DNA of 19,781 bases. It comes from Pseudomonadota bacterium (lineage in GTDB: Bacteria; Pseudomonadota; Gammaproteobacteria; Acidiferrobacterales; Sulfurifustaceae). The notes beneath the pieces are model-generated. The model was not told where the DNA came from. It saw nothing but the letters and a program-made list of their open reading frames with translations, and searched no databases. This document shows positions 6,303-12,932 of this stretch, piece by piece. Numbering within the stretch: position 1 is the first letter of the stretch; every line of letters starts with the position of its first letter. Both the position numbers and the translations under genes were made by a program. The stretch is from assembly GCA_020354085.1 (NCBI GenBank), contig CP070641.1, positions 1,764,653-1,784,433 on the forward strand, given 5' to 3'.

Positions 6303-7928
6303 TTACCGATCCTCGCGCCGGTTACCGCCACCGAACAGTGCGGGCACTTCCTGCTCGCGCCGGCGGCGTGGCTCGCCCTTGTGAGGCGATCCATGCGCAT
6401 GACGCGGCTTGTGTTGCGCGCCGCCACTGCTATGTCCCCGACCTTGGCCACGTGAGCGGTCGGAATAAGCGCGATTGCCGTCAACCGCTCCACACCGATT
6501 GCCATCGACGTCGCGCTGCCGAGCATTGCCGTCGGCTTGCTGATGATCACCCGCCCGTGAGTTTCCGTAGGTGTTCTGCTCCCGCCACAGTTGCTCGCCG
6601 CGAAAGCCTTGCCCGTTGCGGCGCTGGTCCGGCGCGTGCCGCGCGGAAGACTGTCGACGCGAATTGTTGCCAGCGTGGCGTGCGGCCTGGTCCGTGCCGC
6701 GCTTACCGCCATCGCTGTGACGCCGTGGTTGACGATCGTTGCGCTCGCGTTGTTGACCACGCCCACGGAAGATCGGTTGCGGACGCGCTGAAGGATCCGG
6801 CTCGAAACCCGACACGACAGCCTTCGGGATTTCCCGTTTTAGCATGCGTTCGATGCTCTTTAGGAAATCATGCTCATCGACGCACACCAGCGACATGGCC
6901 TCACCTTCTTTGCCAGCGCGGCCGGTGCGACCGATGCGGTGCACATAGTCCTCCGGTACATTTGGCAATTCGAAATTCACCACATGCGGTAGCTGATCGA
7001 TGTCGAGCCCGCGCGCGGCAATGTCGGTCGCGACCAACACACGCACCGCGTTACGCTTGAAATCGGCGAGCGCCTTGGTACGCGCCCCTTGGCTCTTGTT
7101 GCCATGGATTGCCGCGCTGCGAATACCGTCGCGCTCCAGCTGCTCGGCCAGACGGTTCGCGCCGTGCTTGGTGCGAGTGAACACCAATACTTGCTTCCAG
7201 TCATTGGTTCGAATCAGGTGTGCGAGCAGCTCACGCTTGCGATCGCGATCGACCGGATGCACGACTTGCGTGACAAGCTCGGCGGCCGTATTGCGCCGCG
7301 CGACTTCAATGTAGACGGGCTCGCTCAGCAAACCGTCCGCCAGTGCTTTGATTTCGTCGGAATAGGTAGCCGAGAACAGCAAGTTTTGACGCTGCTTGGG
7401 TAATGCCGCGATGACTTTACGAATGTCGCGAATGAAGCCCATGTCGAGCATACGATCCGCTTCGTCCAACACGAGGATTTCGATCTGCGACAAATCAACC
7501 GTCCGTTGCTCCATGTGGTCCAACAGCCGACCCGGGGTCGCCACCAGGATGTCGACGCCACGACGTAACGCGTCGATCTGCGGGCTGTAGCCGACACCAC
7601 CGAACACGACAGCGCTCTTGAGCGGCAGATACTTGCCGTAACTGCGCACGCTGTCCTGCACTTGCGCTGCCAGCTCGCGCGTCGGCACGAGGATCAGCGC
7701 ACGCAGCATGTGGCCGCGACCGCCCTGGGTGGCGCTGTTCAGTCGTTGCAATAGCGGCAGTGTGAAACCGGCGGTCTTGCCGGTACCGGTCTGGGCGCCG
7801 GCCAGAATGTCGCGTCCTTCGAGCACGACCGGTATCGCCTGACGTTGGATCGGGGTGGGTTCGGGGTAACCCTTTTCGGAAACAGCACGGAGTAATTCGG
7901 CCGACAGGCCGAGCGAACTAAACGGCAT
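6303..7928 (-). CDS. rhlE: DEAD-box ATP-dependent RNA helicase RhlE
   Basis: This 541-residue ATP-dependent RNA helicase unwinds short RNA duplexes and takes part in ribosome assembly and cold adaptation. All core motifs are present in order: Q motif (FSSLGLS to PTPIQRQAIP), AQTGTGKT (44-51), PTRELAAQ (82-89), TPGRLLD, LDEADRMLD (154-162), SAT (186-188), VFTRTKHGANRLAEQL, ATDIAARGLDIDQLPHV and HRIGRTGRAG (330-339). A basic, low-complexity tail rich in Arg, Gln, Gly, Asn and His runs from about 388 to 541 and probably binds RNA; this tail is long for the family. ATG 7928 has AGGAG about 12 nt upstream. The gene appears monocistronic with a long leader. The RhlE subfamily call rests on the core motifs and overall form. 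Confidence 0.93.
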   Translation of the reverse strand: MPFSSLGLSAELLRAVSEKGYPEPTPIQRQAIPVVLEGRDILAGAQTGTGKTAGFTLPLLQRLNSATQGGRGHMLRALILVPTRELAAQVQDSVRSYGKYLPLKSAVVFGGVGYSPQIDALRRGVDILVATPGRLLDHMEQRTVDLSQIEILVLDEADRMLDMGFIRDIRKVIAALPKQRQNLLFSATYSDEIKALADGLLSEPVYIEVARRNTAAELVTQVVHPVDRDRKRELLAHLIRTNDWKQVLVFTRTKHGANRLAEQLERDGIRSAAIHGNKSQGARTKALADFKRNAVRVLVATDIAARGLDIDQLPHVVNFELPNVPEDYVHRIGRTGRAGKEGEAMSLVCVDEHDFLKSIERMLKREIPKAVVSGFEPDPSARPQPIFRGRGQQRERNDRQPRRHSDGGKRGTDQAARHAGNNSRRQSSARHAPDQRRNGQGFRGEQLWREQNTYGNSRAGDHQQADGNARQRDVDGNRCGAVDGNRAYSDRSRGQGRGHSSGGAQHKPRHAHGSPHKGEPRRRREQEVPALFGGGNRREDR

Positions 7929-8215
7929 AAATTATGGTTGCTCCTGGATTGGCCTACCCGCAACACGAGGTTCACGAGCCGGTCTAGGCGCTACCAATTC
8001 AAATTGAAAAAAGTTCGAGGTAAACCGGGAAGGATGACCACGAAGGGCCCGACGCAGACCGGAGTGCATCGAGTGGCACGCAGTGTACCAGATGTCTTGG
8101 TGAATTGCCCAACTGTTGGCGCGCTTGCCTTGGGCGACGGACTGTTGTCGCCCGATGTCAGCACGCTTGGAGCGGAGCTGAGTCTTTACCTATATATGGT
8201 GTCGCCCACTCGCCG
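7929..8215. other. rhlE leader/promoter region
   Basis: No gene is supported. On the minus strand, an extended -10 element TGGTACACT (8082-8090) would give a leader of about 145 nt. A second AT-rich candidate, ATATATA, lies around 8191-8197. Long leaders are common for cold-induced genes, but no conserved RNA motif is recognised. A small palindrome TTCAAATTGAA lies near 8000. The plus-strand ORF across this interval is low-complexity shadow sequence. Confidence 0.35.
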
Positions 8216-8247
8216 AAAAAAAAGACCCCGCCATTACTGGCGGGGTC
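8216..8247 (-). terminator. Rho-independent terminator of the cspA-like gene
   Basis: GACCCCGCC (8224-8232) and GGCGGGGTC (8239-8247) form a 9-bp stem with a 6-nt loop. The run of eight A at 8216-8223 gives an eight-U tail on the minus strand. It sits 83 nt after the cold-shock gene stop and upstream of rhlE, separating the two transcripts. Confidence 0.92.
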
Positions 8248-8329
8248 CATGTCTTTATCCTGCTTCGGCAACTGCTCCCTGCGTTGCTCTACCTCCTCCA
8301 TCCCTGGAGTCGTACGCAGTACTGGACAA

Positions 8330-8533
8330 CTAGGCCGGTTGTACGTTGGTCGCCGATGGGCCTTTCGCGCCTTGCTCGACGTTGAACGTCACCTTCTGGC
8401 CTTCGGCCAGGGACTTGAAGCCCGTGCCGACGATCGCGGAGTGATGCACGAAGACATCCTTGCCACCATCGCTCGGGGTGATGAAGCCAAAGCCCTTGGC
8501 ATCGTTGAACCACTTGACTGTACCTGTAGCCAT
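8330..8533 (-). CDS. cspA: Cold-shock protein, CspA family
   Basis: This is a 67-residue single cold-shock domain (OB fold), an RNA chaperone that binds single-stranded RNA/DNA. The motifs KWFNDAKGFGFITP (RNP1 is KGFGFI) and DVFVHHSAI (RNP2 is VFVHH) are intact, and the end GPSATNVQPA is typical. ATG 8533 has AGAGG upstream and gives the standard length; the 110-residue frame from 8662 is leader sequence. A 5' leader of about 130 nt is predicted from the -10 at 8671-8676, like the long cold-responsive leaders of cspA genes. Which paralogue (A, C, D, E or G) it is cannot be told. Cold induction is inferred from the leader only. Confidence 0.93.
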   Translation of the reverse strand: MATGTVKWFNDAKGFGFITPSDGGKDVFVHHSAIVGTGFKSLAEGQKVTFNVEQGAKGPSATNVQPA

Positions 8534-8670
8534 TCGAAAAACACCTCTGTTTGATTGAATTGCGATAACTTGCAGTTCGTTCCTGAAAGCGAAATGACGG
8601 GAGTGGCTTCCAATACAACAGGAGGGGGAACTTCCGATCCAACTACGAGGAATGTCCTGCAACGCGCGCC

Positions 8671-8698
8671 ACTATACACGAATTGCGCCGCTTGGCTA
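8671..8698 (-). promoter_or_regulatory. Candidate cspA-like promoter
   Basis: On the minus strand, TATAGT (8671-8676, five of six matches to the -10 consensus) follows TAGCCA (8693-8698, four of six to the -35) with a 16-bp spacer. The predicted start near 8664 leaves a leader of about 130 nt before the ATG at 8533. Confidence 0.45.
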
Positions 8699-8770
8699 CA
8701 CCCTCCTCGATCATTTGCGCCCCGGGGGTAGGCGCCAAGCCCGGGTCGTTCCGGGTGTCAGGGGCCGGCC

Positions 8771-9352
8771 TCAGGCGACTGGCACGCCGATGAGAAGCAG
8801 GTGCAAATACCAGGCAAAAACGGCCCATATGGCGGTCCCGATAGCCACGGTGAAGGCATCACCAACCAGCGTCCCGGCGGGGTAGGCTCGCCCGGTCGCC
8901 CGGCCGCGCTGCCGGGCAGAGCGGAAGTCAAATATCGCCCAAAGTAGAAACGACCCAAACAGTATTACATCTCCCAGGTTGCCGTTGGTAAGTAAATGGG
9001 CGAAGGCCCAGATCTTCACCCCCGCCACCATCGGGTGCCCGAGAGCGATCTTCAGCCGGTTGCGGGGCACGTAAGCGGCGGCGATCAGAATGGCCGACAG
9101 CAACATGAGCAGGGACGCTGGCAGCCGAAGCCACGGTGGCGGACTCCAGAGTTCAACGGGTGCGATCCGCGCGGCGCCGTAACCCCAGACGATGAGCGCG
9201 AACCCGACCAACGACAGCAGCGAATAAATACCCTTCCAGGCGTTGAGGCCCATGCGGGCCACCTGCTGGCCACGCCACGCATCCGCGACAATCCGAATCG
9301 AATGCAGGCCCAGAAAAACGACGAGACCGAGACCAAGAATCAGTATTGCCAA
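8771..9352 (-). CDS. NnrU family integral membrane protein
   Basis: This 193-residue hydrophobic protein has about five or six membrane segments: near residues 2-20, 38-60, 75-95, about 125-140 and 165-190. Family strings include LGHPMVAGVKIWAFAHLLTNG and ILFGSFLLWAIFDFRS. NnrU proteins were named from denitrification regions, but their biochemical role is not firmly known; relatives include plant 15-cis-zeta-carotene isomerase (Z-ISO). The start is TTG at 9352, preceded by AGGAG, with no better ATG nearby; the first residues enter the membrane segment directly. No nitrogen-oxide genes lie next to it. It is 84 nt downstream of trxC on the same strand, so cotranscription is possible. Confidence 0.88.
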   Translation of the reverse strand: MAILILGLGLVVFLGLHSIRIVADAWRGQQVARMGLNAWKGIYSLLSLVGFALIVWGYGAARIAPVELWSPPPWLRLPASLLMLLSAILIAAAYVPRNRLKIALGHPMVAGVKIWAFAHLLTNGNLGDVILFGSFLLWAIFDFRSARQRGRATGRAYPAGTLVGDAFTVAIGTAIWAVFAWYLHLLLIGVPVA

Positions 9353-9436
9353 AGTCCTTTCTCCTGCACCGCTACGTCTACCAACAAATCGCCCGGGGCA
9401 AGGCCCATCTAGTCTCCTGCCCGACGTACCCCGTCG

Positions 9437-9886
9437 CTAGTGTGATCGCGCCCAACGCACGATATCGGCCGCGCCCATCGCGCCCGGTTGGCGCGCGATC
9501 TCGCGCCCACCGCGGAACAGCGCGAGCGTCGGGATACTGCGGATGTCGAAGCGTGCGGCGAGCGCGGGTGCGGCCTCGGTGTTGAGCCTGGCGACACGAA
9601 CGTGAGGTTCGAGCTGCGCGGCTGCCTGTTCGTATTGCGGAGCCATCATGCGGCACGGCCCGCACCATGGCGCCCAGAAATCAACAAGTACCGGGATGTC
9701 GTTGCGGGCGATGTGCGCCTCGAATGTTGCGGCCGTGAGCTCGATCGGTCGCGCCAAAAAGATCTCCTGCCGACAGGCGCCACACTTGGGGCTTTGCGCC
9801 ATGCGCGTGCCCGGTACGCGATTCGTTGCATGGCACCGCGGACAAACGACATGAACAGTCTCGGTCACTTCCCCTCGCACACTCAT
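9437..9886 (-). CDS. trxC: Thioredoxin 2 (TrxC), zinc-containing
   Basis: This 149-residue cytosolic disulfide reductase has an N-terminal zinc ribbon, CPRC (C15, C18) and CGAC (C35, C38), then a thioredoxin fold with the active site WCGPC (C75, C78). The cis-Pro motif is RSIPTL, followed by the end strand LALFRGG. The HVVCPRCHATNRVP string is typical of TrxC. It is usually an oxidative-stress (OxyR-type) gene, and the reduced form is recycled by TrxB. ATG 9886 lacks a good Shine-Dalgarno. An in-frame GTG at 9868 would give the more usual start TETVHVVCPRC, so the N-terminus is uncertain by six residues. nnrU follows on the same strand. Confidence 0.95.
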   Translation of the reverse strand: MSVRGEVTETVHVVCPRCHATNRVPGTRMAQSPKCGACRQEIFLARPIELTAATFEAHIARNDIPVLVDFWAPWCGPCRMMAPQYEQAAAQLEPHVRVARLNTEAAPALAARFDIRSIPTLALFRGGREIARQPGAMGAADIVRWARSH

Positions 9887-10365
9887 CGTAATACCAAATC
9901 ACCAAGAACAGGTAGGTAGGAGTAGGGGCACGGACCCGGAATCTCAAGACGAGTCTTGTTCCGTACGCGTGACAGTTGCGGGAAGCTGGCAGTGTGGGTG
10001 CCAAGAAGGGCGACTAGAACGCGCAGAAAATTGGGGTACGGGATTCATGCCCGATCGCGCAAAACTCCACCGGATCCATTTTCCCTGTTTTGAGCCAGCG
10101 CCAGGTGGGCCCCTTCAATCGCTCGCCCTGCCCTTCTTTCGCACGCTCCTTATTCACAAGACGCAATTGTTCCCCAAAGAGTTCCCGACCCGATGAAAAG
10201 ATTTTTCGACCGTTGACGCCTTAAGAACAAGGCAAAAGCACGTATCGCCGCCTGGGAACTTTCCGCCCGAGGCTTGCGTCTTTGGGGACAGGAGCGCCGA
10301 AACGGGCGCAACAAATTGACCAAACAAACTGCTACCCGACCACAACGAGCTAGGAGACCATCACC
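9887..10365. other. Intergenic region upstream of the peptide/methyltransferase cassette
   Basis: No gene is supported in these 479 bases. An inverted repeat, CAAGAC-GA-GTCTTG (9945-9958), is flanked by CGGAA and TTCCG and could form a bulged hairpin near the trxC start. An ECF-type promoter match lies at 10255-10280. ORFs on either strand lack ribosome binding sites and family features. Confidence 0.4.
10255..10280 (+). promoter_or_regulatory. ECF-sigma-type promoter match upstream of the peptide cassette
   Basis: GGAAC (10255-10259), a 17-bp spacer and CGTC (10277-10280) match the general GGAAC-N16/17-CGTC architecture used by many group-4 (ECF) sigma factors. A start near 10287 would leave an 80-nt leader before the first peptide gene at 10366. 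No good sigma-70 promoter is seen in the same stretch. No sigma factor gene is in the window. Confidence 0.45.
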
Positions 10366-10563
10366 ATGCAAGCAACCCTGACAATCTCGAACACGATGAC
10401 GCCGTCCTACGTATCCCGGACCAACTACCAGCAACAGGCCAGGCCAAAACGCCCTCGCGTGAAAGATGGCCGCAGCGCGCGGCTCGGGACCGGCCCGATT
10501 GGCTCGTGCCAGTTTGAGTCGCTTGAGACCGACGGCCCCGCGACCTGCCTTGTCTGGTTCTAA
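10366..10563 (+). CDS. Short peptide gene A (65 residues), unknown family
   Basis: ATG 10366 is preceded by GGAGACC at 9-10 nt, nearly identical to the RBS context of the next gene. The product is 65 residues. Residues 1-24 are Thr/Ser/Gln-rich, 25-40 are very basic (RPKRPRVKDGRSAR), and the end has GPIGSCQFESLETDGP and ATCLVWF, with two Cys. There is no signal peptide or membrane segment. It lies 31 nt before the methyltransferase gene and is probably cotranscribed. The size, position and C-terminal Cys/Gly/aromatic region suggest a ribosomally made precursor peptide or a small partner protein. No family is recognised. Confidence 0.6.
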   Translation: MQATLTISNTMTPSYVSRTNYQQQARPKRPRVKDGRSARLGTGPIGSCQFESLETDGPATCLVWF

Positions 10564-10594
10564 CCACTGACCCACACCAGCAAAGGAGACCACC

Positions 10595-11407
10595 ATGGCC
10601 TTGACTGCCCCCGAGAATTTCAACGGTGAGTACCTGCGCGAGCAAGTGCGCGCCGAATACGACCGCGTCGCGCGAGATCCGAACGGCACATATCACTTTC
10701 ACCGCGGCCCGCAGTATGCGCGCGAATACCTGCAATATGGTGCGAATGATCTTGCCGCGGTGCCGGAGATTAGCTCGGCGCGGTTTGCCGGGGTCGGTAA
10801 CCCCCTGCGCATCGCCGATACCACGCCAGGGGCCACCCCGATCCGTCCCGGCGACACGATTCTCGACCATGCCTGCGGCGGGGGGCTGGACCTGCTGATC
10901 GCAGCACGCCGCGTCGGCCCAACTGGCAAGGCGATAGGCGTCGACATGACCGCCGCCATGCGTGACTGCGCGAGACAAGGCGCCGCACTTGCGGGTTTGA
11001 GTGACATCGTCGATGTGCGCGAGGGACTGTACGAAGCGCTGCCGGTCGAGGACCAGAGCGTCGATGCCGTGATCTCCAACGGCGTCATCAACCTCTCTCC
11101 GGACAAGCGCAAAGTATTCGCCGAGATCTACCGTGTGCTTAAACCCGGCGGGCAATTGCTGTTGGCCGATGTCATCGTACAGCGCGAGCTCACGGAAGAA
11201 GCGCGCAGCAATCCGGACATCTGGGCGGCCTGCATCGGCGGCGCGCTGGTCGAGCACGAATTGACCGAGGTGGCCACTGCCACCGGCTTCGCACATGGTC
11301 GTATCGTGCAGCGCTTCAACTGCTTCATGGGTACCGAGGCCGAAAAACACGTGTCGAAAGATCTGTTCGTGCACGGCGTGAACTTCTACGCCCGCAAGCC
11401 CAGCTGA
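10595..11407 (+). CDS. ArsM-like class I SAM-dependent methyltransferase
   Basis: This 270-residue protein has motif I ILDHACGGGLDL (about 89-100), IGVDMT (114-119), VISNGVINLSPDK (159-171) and VLKPGGQLLLADV (181-193). These strings resemble the arsenite methyltransferase family. However, the usual SNCVINLSPDK cysteine is Gly163 here. C213 (AACIGGAL) matches a second ArsM cysteine, and no obvious third is present. The N-terminal YHFHRGPQYAREYL and FAGVGNPL define a distinct subgroup. The substrate is therefore uncertain: arsenite, another metalloid, a small molecule or the adjacent peptides. RBS AAAGGAGACCACC is strong. It sits in a plus-strand cassette between two short peptide genes. A 361-residue minus-strand ORF opposite is a shadow. 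Confidence 0.85.
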   Translation: MALTAPENFNGEYLREQVRAEYDRVARDPNGTYHFHRGPQYAREYLQYGANDLAAVPEISSARFAGVGNPLRIADTTPGATPIRPGDTILDHACGGGLDLLIAARRVGPTGKAIGVDMTAAMRDCARQGAALAGLSDIVDVREGLYEALPVEDQSVDAVISNGVINLSPDKRKVFAEIYRVLKPGGQLLLADVIVQRELTEEARSNPDIWAACIGGALVEHELTEVATATGFAHGRIVQRFNCFMGTEAEKHVSKDLFVHGVNFYARKPS

Positions 11408-11445
11408 CTCTGTTAATTGAATACCCACACCGGAGGAAACCGACA

Positions 11446-11592
11446 ATGAATTACGACACCGAAACCCACCGATTCATGGAGCAGCTGAATTACCAACGGT
11501 TCAGTGACGAGGAGCTATTGGAAATTTATTTCGACCTGCACGTCTCGCCCGCAGTCTCGCTATTGACCGGCTGTTGGGCAGAAGGCCTGTAA
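11446..11592 (+). CDS. Short peptide gene B (48 residues), unknown family
   Basis: ATG 11446 with RBS CGGAGGAAA is 38 nt after the methyltransferase stop. The 48-residue product has an acidic helical-looking leader (RFMEQLNYQRF, SDEELLEIYFDLH) and a short non-polar end, SPAVSLLTGCWAEGL, with the only Cys at position 43. The form (charged helical front, small Gly/Cys/Trp tail) is what a RiPP precursor looks like, but no family is recognised and no maturation protease or transporter is nearby. The final Cys-x-x-Glu-Gly-Leu partly echoes Cys-x-x-Glu-Ser-Leu in peptide A. The gene is easily missed because of its size. Confidence 0.6.
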   Translation: MNYDTETHRFMEQLNYQRFSDEELLEIYFDLHVSPAVSLLTGCWAEGL

Positions 11593-11626
11593 ACCACGCC
11601 ACGGACATTCAGATAGGAGATCAGCG

Positions 11627-11786
11627 ATGGGCGCACTAACGCCAGAAGTGGAGGCCTTGAAGAGCGGTGTTTGCTCGCTTCAGCGCGACCCATCCCGAGA
11701 TCGAGCTGAAAATCGTCGTATCCAACGCGGATGTGAGTATCGAGCGCCTTCTAATCGATGCACGGCAACCCTACTTTGAGGATTGA
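11627..11786 (+). pseudogene. Short ORF C, apparently frameshifted
   Basis: ATG 11627 has a clear RBS (ATAGGAGATC). The frame first reads MGALTPEVEALKSG, then loses protein character and would stop after about 50 residues. A one-base shift near 11666 gives VFARFSATHPEIELKIVVSN and ADVSIERLLIDARQPYFED with TGA at 11784-11786. The joined product would be about 52 residues. HPEIELKI is faintly reminiscent of LysR-type effector domains, but the rest does not support this. It is the last gene of the peptide/methyltransferase cassette, and its end overlaps the terB stop region on the other strand. Either a sequencing error or real decay would explain it. Confidence 0.4.
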
Positions 11787-12244
11787 TGCACGCCGCGCAT
11801 CGCGCGTTCGCGCGCGGCAATCTGCGCCGGCCGTGGTACATAAAGCAGATCGGCAACCTTATGCACGAGGGTGCGCTCGAAACGGTCGATCTCATGATCG
11901 GCGGCAGCTACTTGCCACAGGTTCTCAACGATCTGCTCTTTTTGTGCCGCCGTATAGTGCTCGTTGATAAGCGCCGTGAACTGGAAATAATCGGTCGCTT
12001 GCGCCGCCTCGGCCTCCGCCAGGCGCAACAACTCGTTAGTCTCTTCCTTGCTTAACGAGAAGCGTTTCTGAACAGCGGCGGTCACGGCATGGCGCTCGGC
12101 GTCCTTCATCTCGCCATCGGTGCGCATCGTCTCGAACAACAGTGCCGCCGTGGCCACCTGCAAGGCGTGCTCCGCGCCTCGCCCCGGTGCCGCCTCGGTC
12201 GTGCGGATGTTGCGGTCAAAGAACTTCCTGATGGACTGCAGCAT
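11771..12244 (-). CDS. TerB family (tellurite-resistance-like) protein
   Basis: This 157-residue, largely helical protein is from the TerB/DjlA-N superfamily. Typical strings are ATAALLFETMRTDGEMKDAERHAV and ENLWQVAAADHEIDRFERTL, with paired acidic residues thought to bind metal. The end carries the family DLLYVP motif. The exact role is unknown; many such proteins are not part of a ter operon. I chose ATG 12244 (MLQSIRKFF), the usual start; longer frames (Met at 12271 or an N-terminus near 12367) are less family-like. It follows an uncertain 78-residue ORF, with only one base between that ORF's stop and this ATG, downstream of yjbQ. Confidence 0.85.
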   Translation of the reverse strand: MLQSIRKFFDRNIRTTEAAPGRGAEHALQVATAALLFETMRTDGEMKDAERHAVTAAVQKRFSLSKEETNELLRLAEAEAAQATDYFQFTALINEHYTAAQKEQIVENLWQVAAADHEIDRFERTLVHKVADLLYVPRPAQIAARERAMRGVHQSSK

Positions 12245-12245
12245 T

Positions 12246-12482
12246 TCAGCCCGCAATTTTAACGCACTCATGCCATTCGTACAGGCAACAGCAGCGACGC
12301 TCCGCAAGCCAAGGCCTGCCCCGCCACAACCGCAAGCCGGCCTTGAGAGAACCTGAACGCTCAGCAATGCGTTGCATTGGTTGTTGTCGAGGGGAATTCG
12401 CGCGTTGCAGCTCGCCGAACATTACGGCGTACAACGCCTCGACCAACGCGGCAACTGGTAAATCGCCCGGCGCGAGCAACAC
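12246..12482 (-). CDS. Uncertain 78-residue ORF between yjbQ and terB
   Basis: From GTG 12482 the frame encodes MLLAPGDLPVAALVEALYAV, then MFGELQRANS, and ends TGA one base before the terB ATG. GGAGGG lies about 12 nt upstream of the GTG. The frame is the same as yjbQ after its TAG, with no further stop between. The first half looks coding; the last 28 residues (RLWRGRPWL, RRCCCLYEW) do not resemble a folded protein. It may be a small gene, a decayed one, or chance. No family is recognised. Confidence 0.3.
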   Translation of the reverse strand: MLLAPGDLPVAALVEALYAVMFGELQRANSPRQQPMQRIAERSGSLKAGLRLWRGRPWLAERRCCCLYEWHECVKIAG

Positions 12483-12521
12483 GTGGATTGGGCGCCCTCC
12501 GCGTACACGATCGGTTTCCGC

Positions 12522-12929
12522 CTAGCGATCCGTCAAGACCGTACAAACAATTCGACGTTCCTCGCGCGGGCCATCGAACTCGCAGAAGAAGATATTTTGC
12601 CATGTTGAGAGGCCGAGCGTGCCGTCGATAATAGGAATGGTTTCCGATGGCCCGACCAGCCCGGACTTGAGGTGCGCGTCGCCGTTACCGTCCTGTTCAT
12701 CGTGCAACCAGGCCCCACGCGGGATGAGTTTGCGCAATAGGCTCACGACATCGGTCTGCACGCTTTCATCCCAATTCTCCTGAATCATCATCGCCGCCGT
12801 TGCTCCTTGCGCGTAGACATGCACCAAGCCGTCGCGAACGCCGCTGTCCTTGACCACTGACTTCACCTGGCTCGTGATGTCGATGAGCTCCTCCCGCTTG
12901 CTGGTGCTGATGGTGATGACCCGGCGCAT
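12522..12929 (-). CDS. yjbQ: YjbQ family protein (UPF0047, secondary thiamine-phosphate synthase-like)
   Basis: This 135-residue protein belongs to the YjbQ/UPF0047 family. The E. coli member has weak thiamine-phosphate synthase activity, but its true role is uncertain. The signature DGNGDAHLKSGLVGPSETIP, followed by GLSTWQNIFFCEFDGPR, is intact with H76, D84 and H86. The usual HTTA segment reads QGATA here, so that histidine is absent; I recall a subgroup with this form. ATG 12929 is 3 nt after the sixA stop, so the two genes are translationally linked. A reading frame continues beyond its stop toward terB. Confidence 0.9.
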   Translation of the reverse strand: MRRVITISTSKREELIDITSQVKSVVKDSGVRDGLVHVYAQGATAAMMIQENWDESVQTDVVSLLRKLIPRGAWLHDEQDGNGDAHLKSGLVGPSETIPIIDGTLGLSTWQNIFFCEFDGPREERRIVCTVLTDR

Positions 12930-12932
12930 ATT

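Noticed and set aside
6059..7060. 333-residue plus-strand ORF
   Set aside because: Antisense to rhlE, overlaps the terminator at 6242-6270, and is of Arg/Cys/His-rich shadow composition.
9945..9958. CAAGAC-GA-GTCTTG inverted repeat as a terminator
   Set aside because: No T-run follows on either strand and the loop is only two bases; at most a protein-binding dyad or bulged hairpin.
9969..10196. 75-residue plus-strand ORF upstream of the cassette
   Set aside because: No RBS, unusual composition, and it ends before the ECF-type promoter; probably chance.
10361..11446. 361-residue minus-strand ORF
   Set aside because: It lies exactly opposite the methyltransferase and peptide A, which have clear motifs and ribosome binding sites; it shows no family strings.
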